A stretch of 40,805 nucleotides of DNA from Cyanophora paradoxa (GCA_004431415.1 QPMI01000055.1:1-40805), one strand, 5' to 3'. Shown: positions 9,501 through 20,721, numbered from the stretch's first letter. Made by a program: numbers and translations. Notes: generated by a model from the letters alone, not told the origin.

Positions 9501-10983
9501 TTTTGTGCTCGAGCGACGCTGACGTCGACGACGTCGGCCGCCCCGCGCGCAGAGGAAGGGGAGCATGCTGCTGGCCTCGGCAGACCTCCTCGCTCGCCTC
9601 GCCTCCGGCACCGGCGACCGGTGCGCCGGTGCCGTTTCGCCGGGCCCAAAACCGTACTAGGGCGCTATATATATATATAGCTATAGCTATAGGGCGCCGG
9701 CCGGGCGCCCGACATATATTATGGAGGGCGAGCTCGAGTTTAGTCCGGGATCCAGAGCCGCTGAGCGGTCCTCGTCTAGACGCCTGGAGCTCCGGCTCGC
9801 GTCTAGTCTAGATCTAGAACGGCTGAGTCCAGATCTAGATCTAGTCTAGATCGCCTCCGGCACCGGCGGCGGCGGCCGGTGCGCCGTCGACCGCGCCTGG
9901 AGCTCGGGCTCGCGTCTAGTCTAGATCTAGATCTAGTCTAGATCGCCTCCGGCACCGGCGCTGCGCATGCGCATGCGCGCTCTATTAGATCTCCGGTCCG
10001 GGGCGCCTATTATATTAGAGGGGACACCGGTACCGCCGCCCGCCTCCGCTGGCGCGGTCAGTGCTCTCGATCCTATCCACTGCCTTTCTCACCTAAAAAG
10101 CGGCGACCTCGCGCTCCTCCCCGCCTCGCCTCCGGCGGCGACCGGCGCGCCGTTAACGTTGAGATCTAGATGGGCCGAGCTATATATAGCTATATATAGG
10201 GCGCGGACCCGACATATATCGACCTCGCGCTCCTCCCCCGCCCCGCCTTGCCTCCGGCGGCGACCGGCGCGCCGTTGAGATCTAGATTGGCCGGGACCGA
10301 GATAAGGACGAGAAAGAGCCCAGGGCGCAAGCCGGCGCCTGCCTTTTTATAATTATAAGGGAACCAATGAGCGGTTTCAAGGGAACCGATGAGCGGTTTC
10401 GCTGTCTTTGAGAGCCATGCTTAGCTTCCCGCTGCGAGGTCGCTTTCCCTGCCGGGAGTCAGCCTCGCTCTGGAGTCTGGATCTGGATCGGGCGGGGAAC
10501 TCCCGGGAGTCCGCTGACGGCGGCGTCCGCAGGACGAGCCCGTCGCCTCTCCCGACGACCAACTCGACATCGACATACGCCTCCCCGATGCCGGCGCCGC
10601 CCTCGGGCCCTCCCGCGCTGGGGGCCTGCCGCGTGGCGCCCTCGCTCTCGGGCGACGACCTGATCATGAAGGCGGAGGGCCCCACCCCGGTTCGAACCCG
10701 AACCGCCGCACTTAGACTTAAGCTTCACGCTCTCGAACTGACGTACTACGGTATAGCCTAGTAGTTACGGTATAGACTATACAGTAACTAGAATTAGAGC
10801 AGTATATATACACATAGTTACTGCCAGGCTGACTCGAATCTTACGCAGGTGAAGCTCAAGGAGCTGGAGAGGCGGGCCCCCGAGCTCGCGGCCGCGGTAC
10901 CCGTCGTGGCCGTGGGGGAGGACCAGCTCGAGATCGAAGATCTAGAGGCGGCGGCCCTCCTCGTCGGCGCCGGCCCCCGCTAG
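6510..10983 (+). CDS. Patatin-like phospholipase, 22 exons, about 466 aa
   Basis: Predicted lipid acyl hydrolase with a Ser-Asp dyad. Oxyanion motif DGGGLRG is residues 25-31. The nucleophile is Ser60 in GTSAG. The Asp lies in FVDGGMV (exon 7611-7712), followed by ANNP, VVVSLGTG and MDGSSDM as in plant/protist patatins. Exons: 6510-6650, 6728-6802, 6876-6914, 6983-7002, 7039-7064, 7210-7289, 7348-7397, 7486-7540, 7611-7712, 7778-7796, 7864-7895, 7980-8008, 8069-8119, 8244-8264, 8345-8408, 8492-8522, 8635-8702, 9006-9074, 9262-9330, 9553-9620, 10533-10689, 10849-10983 (TAG). All phases agree and the total is 467 codons. The only odd junction is the acceptor before 7980 (GAG), where CAG at 7969-7971 would break phase. 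Four donors are GC (6803, 8703, 9075, 9331). If 9075 is not spliced, a TAA at 9087 ends the protein early. The last five exons add a helical C-terminus (ILSGATLGKLNEAVG, AEALKKANPAALKPAERA) and a Ser/Pro linker not typical of patatins. Confidence 0.85.
8703..9005 (+). repeat. Patatin intron 17 with a diverged internal duplication
   Basis: The intron holds two related stretches, about 8731-8806 and 8850-8985. Both read GAGATGA.GGGATGCT-like sequence, then CTTATATAATTA, AGAAGATGTTTAA, AAGCTTGGATC and AAGTTCGGTCTT in the same order. A shorter partial third unit (AGATGCTTGAAATTATAATTA) lies near 8910. Its AT-rich composition is unlike the C-run introns just upstream. Confidence 0.6.
9581..10290 (+). 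repeat. Repeats of the exon 20 / donor junction inside patatin intron 20
   Basis: The end of exon 20 plus its donor (CGCCTCCGGCACCGGCGACC and then GGTGCGCCG, up to 9629) recurs in diverged form inside the following 912-bp intron. Copies lie at about 9848-9886, 9941-9960, 10104-10153 and 10220-10274. The last two share a 5' extension CGACCTCGCGCTCCTCC resembling the exon's GACCTCCTCGCTCGCC, and a 3' extension GTTGAGATCTAGAT.GGCCG. A second family, GCCTGGAGCTC.GGCTCGCGTCTAGTCTAG, occurs at about 9780-9815 and 9894-9925, separated by TCTAGATCTAG palindrome runs. Confidence 0.7.
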
Positions 10984-11204
10984 CTATAGCTATTTATAGC
11001 CTGCTTATCACATTTGGTATGTGTACGTACCGGTATCGCTATGTAGTGGGCAGTGGGCAGCGGGCACTGCCGCGCGTGCAGTGGGCAGCTGCGCATACAG
11101 GCTGCAGCCTGCGCGCATGCACTGCGGCAGTGCAAAGCACGTGGCCATGGGCAGCAGTGATGCTAAACTTTCACTTTCCAAACTTTCAACTTGAAAATTT
11201 TCAT

Positions 11205-11529
11205 GTAAATTTTCAGTAAATTTTCACCTCCAAAATGAGCAATGAAAACTTTCAATAAATTTGTAAGGGGGGTACCGTTGAAGAGGCCATTCTGGGGGCG
11301 TTTCACGCCATAAACGAGGGTCAAATCCGTCGAAACGAGGGCCATAAACGAGGGCCACACATTCTGGCGGTCTCTGCTGGTGTCAAGAGACCAGAGTATG
11401 CATTTTTCAGGAACCGTACCCCCCTCCCCAACGTGAAAAGAACGGCAAAGATACATCTGCACCTCATTTACTGAAAGAACGGCAAAGATACATTTGCTGA
11501 AAGTTTTCGAAAGTTTACTGAAAATTTAC
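11205..11529. mobile_element. MITE-like element A, 325 bp, about 21-bp TIRs
   Basis: The left end (11205-11225, beginning GTAAATTTTCAGTAAA) is repeated in reverse complement at 11509-11529 with one mismatch. A second inner pair, GGGGGGTACCGTT at 11267-11279 and its near-complement AACCGTACCCCCC at 11412-11424, makes the whole element strongly foldback. No protein motif was recognised inside, so it would be non-autonomous. No clear target-site duplication was identified. Confidence 0.6.
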
Positions 11530-11642
11530 AGGGCATTTTGGGATAATAAAATTTCAGCAACACTGATGGGCAGTTCGTGTAACTACTACGTATACGTACA
11601 CTGTACTGCGCCGTGCGCTACCATATCACCGTGGCACTGCGC

Positions 11643-11730
11643 TCAAAAATTTTAGAACGCAGTAATTTGGTAGCGCAGTATTAAATATTACCCCCTTTGC
11701 TAACAAATAATATATTTTCGAGGCCGATCG
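11643..11730. repeat. Direct repeat shared with element C (12599-12682)
   Basis: The series CGCTCAAAA..TTTTAGAACGCAG, TAATTTGG.AGCGCAGTA, CCCCCTTTGCTAACAAATAA and TTTTCGAGGCCGAT occurs here and again at 12599-12682 in the same orientation with few differences. It suggests a partial copy of element C next to element B, nested or broken by it. Confidence 0.7.
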
Positions 11731-11765
11731 CGATGCTGCGGCCCCCAAGGTGCTGTGGCGCAGTA

Positions 11766-12040
11766 TACCGTAAAACACTTAAGTAATGCGGGCACTTAAC
11801 TTGTGACTTAAGTAATGCGGTCCCGAAATAATGCGTTTTCCGCTGGCAAAACGCATTAATTTGGGGGCGCATTAATATCCAAGCGCTAAGCCGGCGCTAA
11901 GAAAACTGCGGTATGTACCCCCCTCATGCAGCCAGAAGGCTTCAAAACGCATTAATTCGGGGGCGCATAATGAACCGTACTGGGGGTTCGGGTCCAAAAA
12001 CGCATTACTTACCGGCGCATTACTTAAGTGTTTTACGGTA
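11766..12040. mobile_element. MITE-like element B, 275 bp, perfect 25-bp TIRs
   Basis: Positions 11766-11790 and 12016-12040 are perfect reverse complements over 25 bp. If the outermost TA is taken as the target duplication, the ends read TA-CCGTAAAACACTTAAG and its complement, as in TA-inserting (Tc1/mariner, Stowaway-like) elements. Inside, AACGCATTAATT-GGGGGCGCATTA-type words recur three times in both senses. There is no coding capacity. Confidence 0.8.
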
Positions 12041-12542
12041 CGTAAATAAGTGTACTTAATTACACGGTTAACTTACACCGTACTTACACCGTTACACGGT
12101 ATTGGGCACTGGGCAGTGGGCACTGGGCACCGTGCACCGTGCACGTGGCATGCGCAGTGGTGGCACATCCGATGATCATGATCCGACCAATGTTCGTCAT
12201 TGTTCGCGATCGGGCCCCGCCGGGAACCGAGCCTCCGGAGTTGACCGTCGGACGTCGGTGGCTCGGAGGAGTCGGAGCCGAATCCTCGTTTTTTTCGCTA
12301 CGCGATTCGAAACCTCGAAGGGAAAAAAACTCGAGAAACCGGCGTCGACGTCGGTCCGCCGATCAACACTAAAAACACTGTGAAGAGTCGCTTCACAGGA
12401 ATCACTGGCGATTCACCCGCGATTCGAATTCACCGGCGAATCACCGCCACCGTGCGCGGCGCCGGGTGGCCCGGGTCACCGGGCCGGGTACCGGACGGTC
12501 CGGACCTACTAGGCTACCGGTACTACCGCAGTCTACCGGACC

Positions 12543-12776
12543 TACCGTGTAATACTTAATTACCGCGCCGACATAACTACTGCGCTACCATATTACTGCG
12601 CTCAAAATTTTTAGAACGCAGTAATTTGGAAGCGCAGTAATACCCCCTTTGCTAACAAATAATGCATTTTCGAGGCCGATGGAACGCAGTAATTTGGTAG
12701 CGCAGTAAAGCGCCTACCGGCGCAGAAAATTTGGAACGCAGTAATTTGTGGCGCAGTAAATAAGTATTACACGGTA
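12543..12776. mobile_element. MITE-like element C, 234 bp, 16-bp TIRs
   Basis: TACCGTGTAATACTTA at 12543-12558 is matched exactly in reverse complement at 12761-12776, and similarity continues inward more weakly (ATTACCGCGCC against GGCGCAGTAAA). Like element B it ends TA-CCGT...ACGG-TA. It carries repeated AACGCAGTAATTTGG.AGCGCAGTAA units and shares a block of about 90 bp with 11643-11730. Confidence 0.75.
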
Positions 12777-13779
12777 CTACGCGGCCGTGCGCATGTCCGA
12801 CGGTCGCAGCTGCAGTACTAGTGCCAGACTGCCAGTCACTGAGTACCGGTACTAGTCACTGAGTGCCGCAGACTCCGCAGTGCCGCAGTGCCGCAGTGCA
12901 TGGGCAGCATGGCACAGACTCGCCGCACAGTTGGCACAGTTGGCACTGCTTGGCAGTGACTCGCCGCCTGACTCAGTGAGCTTGCTGGCGCGGTCGTCTC
13001 GGCATCGTACTACGGTAGATCTAGAGTCTGTAATATGACTCTGTATACATCATACGTTTAGCAATGTATAGCTACTAGCCTAGTACGCTAGCACGGGAAA
13101 TATATACTATGATAGGTCCGACGGCCGCCGCCGCCGCCGTACGGTACGCGCACGCGTAATGCGCATGCGCATGCGGATCGACATCGTGAACATCGCCATG
13201 GCCAGCTGCAGCGCACCCGCATCTGTGAATTCGAATGCGCAGCGGCCGCGGATATTCGTATAAACAGCTTCGCGCGCAAACTTGAAAGCTCGCGGCCTCA
13301 CGACATATATATCTATATATTATATATCGATCGCGGCCGCGGCGCCGGCGTCGGCCGTCCTGGTGCCGCATCCGCAGACATACACGTATAATGTACATGT
13401 ATACGCACACACTGTGACACACATGCATATGCACGCGTACATACAAACTCAAACGCGCTGCAGCTGAACCTCCCCCTCGTACTTCCGGTTCGTCTGCGCA
13501 TGCTTTATATATAAATCAGTATGCATACGTATATATGTGCAGCCCTAGGGTGCATATAAATGCTCACCGAGCTCGAGTCATCGTCATGACTCAGTGATCA
13601 GCTGCATGCAGGTTTACAATGACAACCATCACATGTACACATACACATGTCCTCGCGAATTCGAATGCCGGGGGGCAGTCGGGGGCAGAGAGAGGCAGTT
13701 TCGACGCCACGCGTACGGCTGCAGCCGCGGCCGGCGGACGGGACCACGTCCAAGCCGCCGTCGACAGCCCACGCCCGTT

Positions 13780-16700
13780 GATTGCGACGCTGTCGCGTCC
13801 GCTGGCCCGGGGCCAGCTGCAGAATCGTCTCTGCTGGTCCAACCAGCCGGGATGGGGCCTTTGCTCCCATTTCCGTTCCGTGCACCGTTCCAACCGCCAG
13901 TTCCGCCAGCAGCTCAGGCCTAGGGCACCGGGCAGCATCCGCTCCTCCGCATCTGCGAGCCCCGTCCCCGCGGCCAACTTCGACTACTTCGAGTCGCGCC
14001 CCGACTCCCGCTCCGTCACGCCTCCCCCCGTTCCCGCCGCCCCGCCGCCGCACCCGCAGAGCGCCGACATCCAGCCGCCAGCGGCTACGTTTGCCGGCTC
14101 CGTTCTGATTTACAAGCTCGGCCTGAACGAATCTGCTTCGACATCCGTGTCCTCTTTCAAAGCTGGGGAGACTTCGAATGCCGCCGTCGACGCCGACAAA
14201 CAAGTCGAGGAAAACGAGTGCTTCCGCAGCGAGCTCAGCGCGTTTCTAGAGGCGGCGAGCGCTCCTTTGGCGACCCAGGAAAACGTACTCGTGCGCACCA
14301 CAGAGCGGCGCCGGCGCTCGCCTCAAACGAACGATGGACCGGGATAGCTAGCGCTGATCGGCCGCGTCGCGTCAGATCCTCGAAGAGTTTCTCTCTGAAG
14401 ACAAGCAGGTGAAGCAGAGGGGCGGGTCTAAGTCGATCGCGACTTCGCCCACGTCTGCGGGTAGCAACTCGCGGGGCGGCCTCTGGAGGTGTGCGGAATG
14501 CACCGACGTCGAGCTAGAATTCAATGATACCCTGTCCCTCACGCCGCTCTCGCGATCGCGCGCTGCGCAGGCGTTCGTCGACGTCCCGATGGAGGAGGAC
14601 TCGCCCGCCTCGCGCCAATTCCGCTTCCTCGCTTCACTCTTGCAGGCGCTGATGCGGAAGCTCCAGTGTATTCTACTGATCGACGACTTGTACGTGCAAA
14701 GTCAGTTATATGCGTGCCCACGCGCTCTGCTCACCCGCCCGATCGCGAAAAGATACGCGCTGGATGCGATGTCGACCAAGCTGAGTGCGTCTTTCTTGTT
14801 AAATTCGCAGAAGCTGAGATATAGATTCTAACGATATGATATCGATGGGGCTTTTTTTGGGTTCCGCAGTAAGTTTTATCGGTCTCTGCCAGTGAGTTTT
14901 TGCAGGGATTTAATTCGTTCGAAGTCATTTTTCGCAACCGACCATTCCGTGAAATCAAACACCAGCACCACCTACATGCTCGTCACCTCGAGGCCGGTCC
15001 CGCCGCACACGGTTCATTGCACAGCCACTCTCGTTCCGTTGCGCCCGGATCCGAGCGCTACAATCAGGTCTGTGCGGAGTACTCGTCGCTCCGCTCAAGC
15101 GTCCACACTCTGTTCATTAAGCTCAACCCGATCGCCAGCGTCGGTTCGTGCGGCTCGAATCTATTCAGAACCAATTACGATCGCGAAGCTTTGCATCTGA
15201 TACTCTTGGCAATCGGACATCTGCAGAAGAGGCCCGGGGATTCCTCGCACATGCACTGAAGGTTCTCCCGTCGGAGCGATCATGGTCAGCGTTTGCCGTC
15301 GCTGACGGCGCGCAGGTAAAGTCAGAGCACCTTAGCGAAGCCCTGGCCGTCCAACTGCTGGACAAGTCGGGCGGATCGCCTGCTGTGCTGAAGCAGATGG
15401 CATCGCACCTCGTCCGCACCGGTCTCGTGAAGGTGCTCCGTACATCTCGAAGCGCGCTGTGCGAGAAGCGCGGCTCAGCTCGCGAATGCGCAGGTGGACG
15501 GCGGGCGCGTCCTGGCGAGCCTCTCCATCCTCGAGTCGCAGGTGGCGATCTCGGCCGCCTCGCGGCGAGCCGGCGGCGCCGGCGCCGGCGCCGGCGCCCC
15601 CGCGGCCAGTTCGGACCTCGCCGAGTGCGCATGCTCGCGTGGGCCGCGGCCGCCGCGGCCCGGCCGGCCCCTCCCGACAACGATTTCCGGGGCGTAATGT
15701 AATGCTAACGCTCGCGATGTCGATCGCCCATGCCAGCGAGGATCCGGAGGCGCAGAGGGCCGCGCAAGCGATCGCCATGATCCTGAAGAGCGACGCGGCC
15801 ACCTCGCTCGGCGTCTTAGGCCTCGACCGCGTGCCGCCGCTCCCCGCCCTCGTGCTCAAGATGTGCTCCGCGCTCGGGGCCCGCTTCGAGATGGCCCAGG
15901 CGATGGTGAGCTGCGTCTTTGCTTTGCAAACGGCGCTGAAGCTCACTCCCAATTCGCAGTACGCGATCGATGGCGCGGTCGATCCGTCGATGGTTGCGGC
16001 GTCCCTTGTGGTGCCTTGCAGCTGCTGCCGGAGCTCATATAGATTAATATTTATCGACTGCCGCCCACTGTTAACGCTGCAATCAGGTATTGGAACGCTA
16101 CGGCCACCTGCGGCAGGTTCAGCACCGCAGCGGGCTGTTCGGATTCGTTTTCTGCGAGGAGCTGCAAGGTCGGCGTCCCCTACGAACTCGAATCATCTCG
16201 GCCGCGCTAATTAGTAATCGCAACCGACCGCGGCTCATGATCCCAGCCGACGTCCTGCGGTCGACGCTCTCCAAGGACGACATCGCGTTCCTCTCCTGGC
16301 GCTCCGCAAAGTACCTCGTCAGGACGGCCGGCTCCCGCAGCCCGTCGGCCGCGGAGGCGGTGCGCGCAGACAGATCTATATCTAGACCCGTCAGTCGGCG
16401 TCTAGATCTAGATCTAGACCTCGAGCTCGGCCCGCGCCGCGGCCAAATTAAACTCGCAATCGATCGCAATCGCGAACAGGTCGCGAGGCTCTATGTGGCG
16501 GCCGGCGCCAAGGAGCTGGCCGTACCCTTCTTCGAAATCGCCGGTGCGCATGCGCATGCCGCATTGCGGAAGTCTTGCAGGCTTATATATGATAAATTAA
16601 ACCTCACGCGTCCGACGGTCCTGGCGGCCAACCCAACCGTCGGACATCCAAATCTATCTATAGCTATAGCCTGCAGGCCCACATAATATATAAACGGAAG

Positions 16701-19700
16701 TTCTATCTATCATAGTAGTTGTATACCCTGCAGGCCCACGTAATATATAAACGCCTCGCGTCCTGCCGGCGCCGTTCATGATCATGGCCAACCCGACATA
16801 TGCATCAGCCGAGGTTGCTCTGGAGGACGGGCGATATGGGGAGGCACTCGAGCACGCGGACCGCGCCCTGTCTTCCATCAGCCGGTGCGCTGTCGACGTC
16901 GCGCGGATGCTGCAGCTGCCAATGGGCTTAAAAGCGCCGTGCACGCGTACGTGGGAGCAGATCGCTGGCCATGGAAAACCGAGGCGGGGGAAGGGGGAAG
17001 GGGGACGGGGACGGGGGCTCGAGCGAGCAGTCCCTCGCGGCCGCACGCCTCTGGCAACTCCGCGCCCGTGCCGCGTACTCGATGGGCCACTTGTCGGAAG
17101 CACTGAGGGTGCGTGGTGCTTCCTTCCTCGTGCATCGCGGCTGCTCTAGATCTACGTCCACGTATCGTATACAAGCAAATAAAGCGGCGTTAAAAGCGAT
17201 GATTACGAATAGAATAGGTAGTTTTGGACTTCATTTAGGGATTATCGCTATCTTTTATGTATTTCGTCGACTTCAACAACGACGAAATTAAACCGATTTT
17301 TGGGCGCAGGCCACCGAGGCCTGCTTCAATTTCCTCAAAGAGCCCACCGCGACGAAGCAGAGCGGCTACGCCTTCCTGTTCCGCGCACTCGCATCGCTGG
17401 CGATGCCCGCCATTCACACAAGGTCCCTTCATCTTTTTGAACCGTGAACGCTCAAGCTTAAGCTGCTGGAACTGTACATGATTTCGTCACGGCGTGTGAC
17501 CGTGACCCGCTAAATTTTTCCAGACGCGGCGTCCATGGATTGGACAACCAAACCGGCGGCGAGACTTCTAATTATAAGAACACGTATACGTGGGCGAACG
17601 AGGCTTCTCTGCAGGCGGCGTTGGACAGGCAGCGGGCCCCGCCGGCGGACCAGCGCCTGCGCGTACTGAGGCGAGTCGCCCACCTCAAATTAAATCTTTC
17701 CATTTGAAATTCGAATTCAAGTTTGATTTCTCTCGAGCATCGACTGATCGTAACCGGACCGGGACCGTCACGCAGCGACGCCCTCGCCGCCTACGTCCCC
17801 GTCCTGCTTCATAGCGGGGACGTCGCCGCAGCGGCGTATTTCGGTGACTTGTCTTTCATTCAATGATTCTCGAGCTTAAGCTTAAGCTTCTGGTTCGCAA
17901 TTGCAACGACGCGCCCGCGCGCTGACTCCGAGAGGTTTGCGTTCGAATTCAGCGATGAAACGGGTCAGGCTGGAGGCGGGCATGCCACAGGGGGATACCA
18001 GTTGCAAGCCCTCGCGCTTCGAGGACGCCGCTGCGACCGCCTCTGGAGTCGTTGCAGTGCGCCTTTGCCTTTCAAGCCTTCGCCTTCGTTGCGCGGGCCG
18101 GGGCAGGGGCACCGACACGGGCGGGGCGGGGGCCGGGCGCGTGTGCAGTTGCTGCCTGGGCGCCAACGTCTCGCCGAGCGCCTGCGCGACGCGGCCTCCG
18201 ACAACTGCAGCGCGTCTCGACGCGCATCCGCCGGTTTCCTCCTCCATCAGGTGCATATTAATGAGAGTACGCTGTGCTGCGTGGCAGTTGAACGGGTCCA
18301 ATTCGAACGCGCAGCTGTCGAATGCCTTGCTGCACGGCACGTTCGCCTCGTTCGACAAGATGGCGACGTCTGTGATCTCCGTGGTTAGCGCTGATTGACG
18401 CTCTGCTGGCTCCCGACCTGTCGACTTTGCCTCGCAATTAAACTTCAGCTTGTGCCAAATTTACCTTTACCGTTTCGAGCAGCTCCGATCGACCCAGAGC
18501 TCCAGCGCCGTCGGCGAGGCGCTCTTCATCAAAGGTATCGCCCACCTGCTCCGGGGGCAGGCTTCCGACGCCGAGAAGACCTTCGACAGCCTCGTGCGCT
18601 TCTGCCATTCCCTTCTGTTTCTCTAGCATATATATGTGCGGTTCCTCGCATTGATATTCAACGGTTAACGTTGGACTCGCCGACAGGTGCGGCACGCGAG
18701 GCGCGCGAGAAATTCGAACCATTTCCACCTGTCCGCCGTCCTTTTCCCGTCCATTTTCGCGCATGGAGCTCGAGTGCTGAGCTGCTCGCGCGCAGGTTCT
18801 GGGGCCTCCTAGGAGGCGCTTCCTCGAGGCTGCAGTCCTCTTCCAGTGTGTCCGTCGGGCTGGGGTGCGACCCCGCCCCACTCTTCTCGCTCTTGATCTC
18901 GACCGCGCAGCCCATTAATTTGATTTGATGTTCCACCGTGCAGAATCACCCGAGCACTCGAGGAGGCGCGCGAGAAGTTCCCCGACGAGAGCGTCACGAC
19001 GTCCCGCCTCGCCGGCGCGGCCTGCGCCGCCGCCGTCCGTGTCGCCGAGGGACGCCCGCCGAGGCCGAGGCCGAGGCGCTGGCGGGGGTACAGGTGCTCC
19101 GGGAGCAGCGCTCCAGGCGGCCGGCGGCGCTGGCGGGCCTGCCCCCCTCCCCTTCTGCCTCGTACCCCTCTGCCAGCTTGCCGACGCCCTATTGGACCTG
19201 CTTGACATGGGCTTCGGCTACCGCCTCGCGGCGAGCACCGCCCGTGCCCGCGCGCAGGCCGCGTCGGCCGGCCCCCTGCCCTTGCCTACGGTGGGCCCCT
19301 CCTCGCGGACTTTGCGGAGCGCAACTCGGGCGCGCGGCGGAGGGTTTCGCCGGGCGAGGCAGAGACAGAGCGGTCCTGGTCGCGCTCCCTCGCGGGGGCC
19401 CTAGGGGAAGTGCTCTCCGCCCTCCGTGCCGGCGGCGAGCGCTACCCGACCGTCGCCGCGTTCTCGGCCTTCTACGAGGGCCGGGCGCGGGCGCGGGCGC
19501 GGGCCGTGGACGGCGTGGACGCCGCGGGGCGTATACAGAAGAGCCTCGCGCGGGCCGAGGCGCTGGCGCGGTCGGCGGGTCTCCAGCCGCTCGAGGCCCG
19601 CTCCGCCTTCGCGTTGCGGGCCTTGGGCCCCGCCCTCGGGCCGCGGCCGGCCGGTCCCCGAAGCTTAAGGAGGAAACCCGTTCCGCCTCGGCCCCGCATG

Positions 19701-19730
19701 TTGCAGCTGCAGTGTAGTGTAGTGTACTAG
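13780..19730 (+). CDS. Multi-exon gene with TPR-like helical repeats, function unknown
   Basis: Not identified to family. Exon-like blocks with good acceptors and donors give helical, TPR-style protein: 16786-16883 (ALEDGRYGEALEHADRAL), about 17028-17108 (AARLWQLRARAAYSMGHLSE), 17309-17410 (ATEACFNFLKEPTATKQSGY), 17585-17695 (EASLQAALDRQRAPPADQR), about 17774-17850 (DALAAYVPVLLHSGDVAAAA), about 18478-18602 (GEALFIKGIAHLLRGQASDA), 18944-19080 (ALEEAREKFPDESVTTSRLA) and a long last exon from about 19400 (LSALRAGGERYPTVAAFSA) to TAG at 19728-19730. The pairing of short helices with G..Y..A and LL.G.A..A motifs is TPR-like. Earlier blocks fit an N-terminal part: 15304-15433 (HLSEALAVQLLDKSGGS), 15705-15905 and 16250-16360 (STLSKDDIAFLSWRSAKYLV). 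The Pro-rich region 13780-14345 may be its first exons or a separate gene. Introns start mostly GTGCGC. Boundaries are approximate; it could be more than one gene. Confidence 0.5.
16670..16753. repeat. 27-bp direct repeat pair in an intron
   Basis: CCTGCAGGCCCAC followed by .TAATATATAAACG occurs at 16670-16696 and 16727-16753, with one difference, 57 bp apart. It lies between two exon blocks of the TPR-like gene and is therefore probably intronic. Confidence 0.75.
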
Positions 19731-20721
19731 GCTAGGAACTGCTTTTCTCTGCCTGGCTGCGTCTCTTACCATATGCATGATGCCGAGTCGAGCTTGTTTT
19801 TTTACTCGAGGAGTCTTAAATTAAAAGACGGTCTGTAGAGCTGATTAAATATTATGATCCGGGTCGAGAAAGACAATCGATATCCGTTTCACCTGTTGTT
19901 CGATTATATATATGCAGAGATGTAGATTCGTCTCAGAGGTCTGATGATTGCAGCGGAGCGATTTCAGTTTTTGTAGGTGAAATTTCTGGGGGCATTTCTT
20001 ATATCCAGTTGCAGCAATTTGATTGATTTCTCAACCAAACTTTAATTTGTAGAGCGATTCTCAGATAAGATCAGATCAGATCAGATCAGATCTAGATATT
20101 CGTATACGTAGACAGATATCTTCGGAACGAGGGCGGAGGCGGAAGATAGGCGAGGCGGGGCGGAGCTCAAGCGGCGGAGTGCACGTGCGGCGGCGGCACA
20201 TCTGTCGAGTGCTCGAGTGCATCCATGCACCTGCCCCGGCGGCGGTACGGCGCGGCCTCCTGCGGCGGGGCGCGCGGCGGGCGGGCGGGTGTGCTTGCGT
20301 GCATCCATGCATCGAAGTCACAGAGGCACTGACTCGTCTGATCCGGCAAAGAATCACTCGCCGAAAGACAATTGAAGAAGATCGAAGATAGCTATTACAT
20401 GTACAGCATTCTAGAGCTGATCTTGATTGTGCCGTATTCACGTGGGATAATGGACAAGACAATTGCAAGACGCGATTTAGATCTCGAACTCAAGGCAACT
20501 GCAAACCGGAAAATGCGATGCAGATTTCGATGGCCCATCTGTAGACGTCTATAGATACAGTATCTTGAGGCAAAGCCGCCGAGTTATACAGTTATCACTG
20601 ATTGAGATCTAAAGCAGTGAAACAGAGAAAGCGACAACGGCGGTGCGGCGCTGCGGCAGCTGGCCACGATATGCTCGTCGATCTAGATCTGATCATGATT
20701 AAAATTTTCGCGATCAGACGA
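19731..20721. other. Intergenic region between convergent genes
   Basis: The stretch lies between the stop of the TPR-like gene (plus) and the stop of the BTB gene (minus), so it should contain both 3' ends. It holds an (AGATC)n run at about 20067-20092, AT-rich stretches, and a GC island at about 20130-20300 whose frames are open on both strands without recognisable protein. No gene is called. Confidence 0.45.

Larger units (their letters stand above)
10984..13590. other. Gene-free stretch full of small TIR elements and repeats
   Basis: No supported exon. The stretch holds three terminal-inverted-repeat elements (listed separately), direct repeats shared between them, degenerate CAGTGGGCA-type short repeats (11040-11110, 12105-12140, 12830-12960), palindromes such as TACGTATACGTA, and an AT microsatellite around 13310-13330. 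A 99-codon minus frame at 11163-11462 lies inside one TIR element and is not recognised. Confidence 0.6.

Noticed and set aside
11163-11462. 99-residue minus frame inside element A
   Set aside because: It is unrecognised, overlaps the element's inverted repeats, and has no splice partner. It is treated as chance.
13075-13500. Several short frames on both strands
   Set aside because: They are made of TATATA, GCATGC and CCGCCG low-complexity repeats with no protein-like composition.
13598-14203. 201-residue minus frame
   Set aside because: It is the mirror of a Pro/Ser-rich plus-strand block. The Arg/Gly-rich minus reading has no support and conflicts with the gene downstream on the plus strand.
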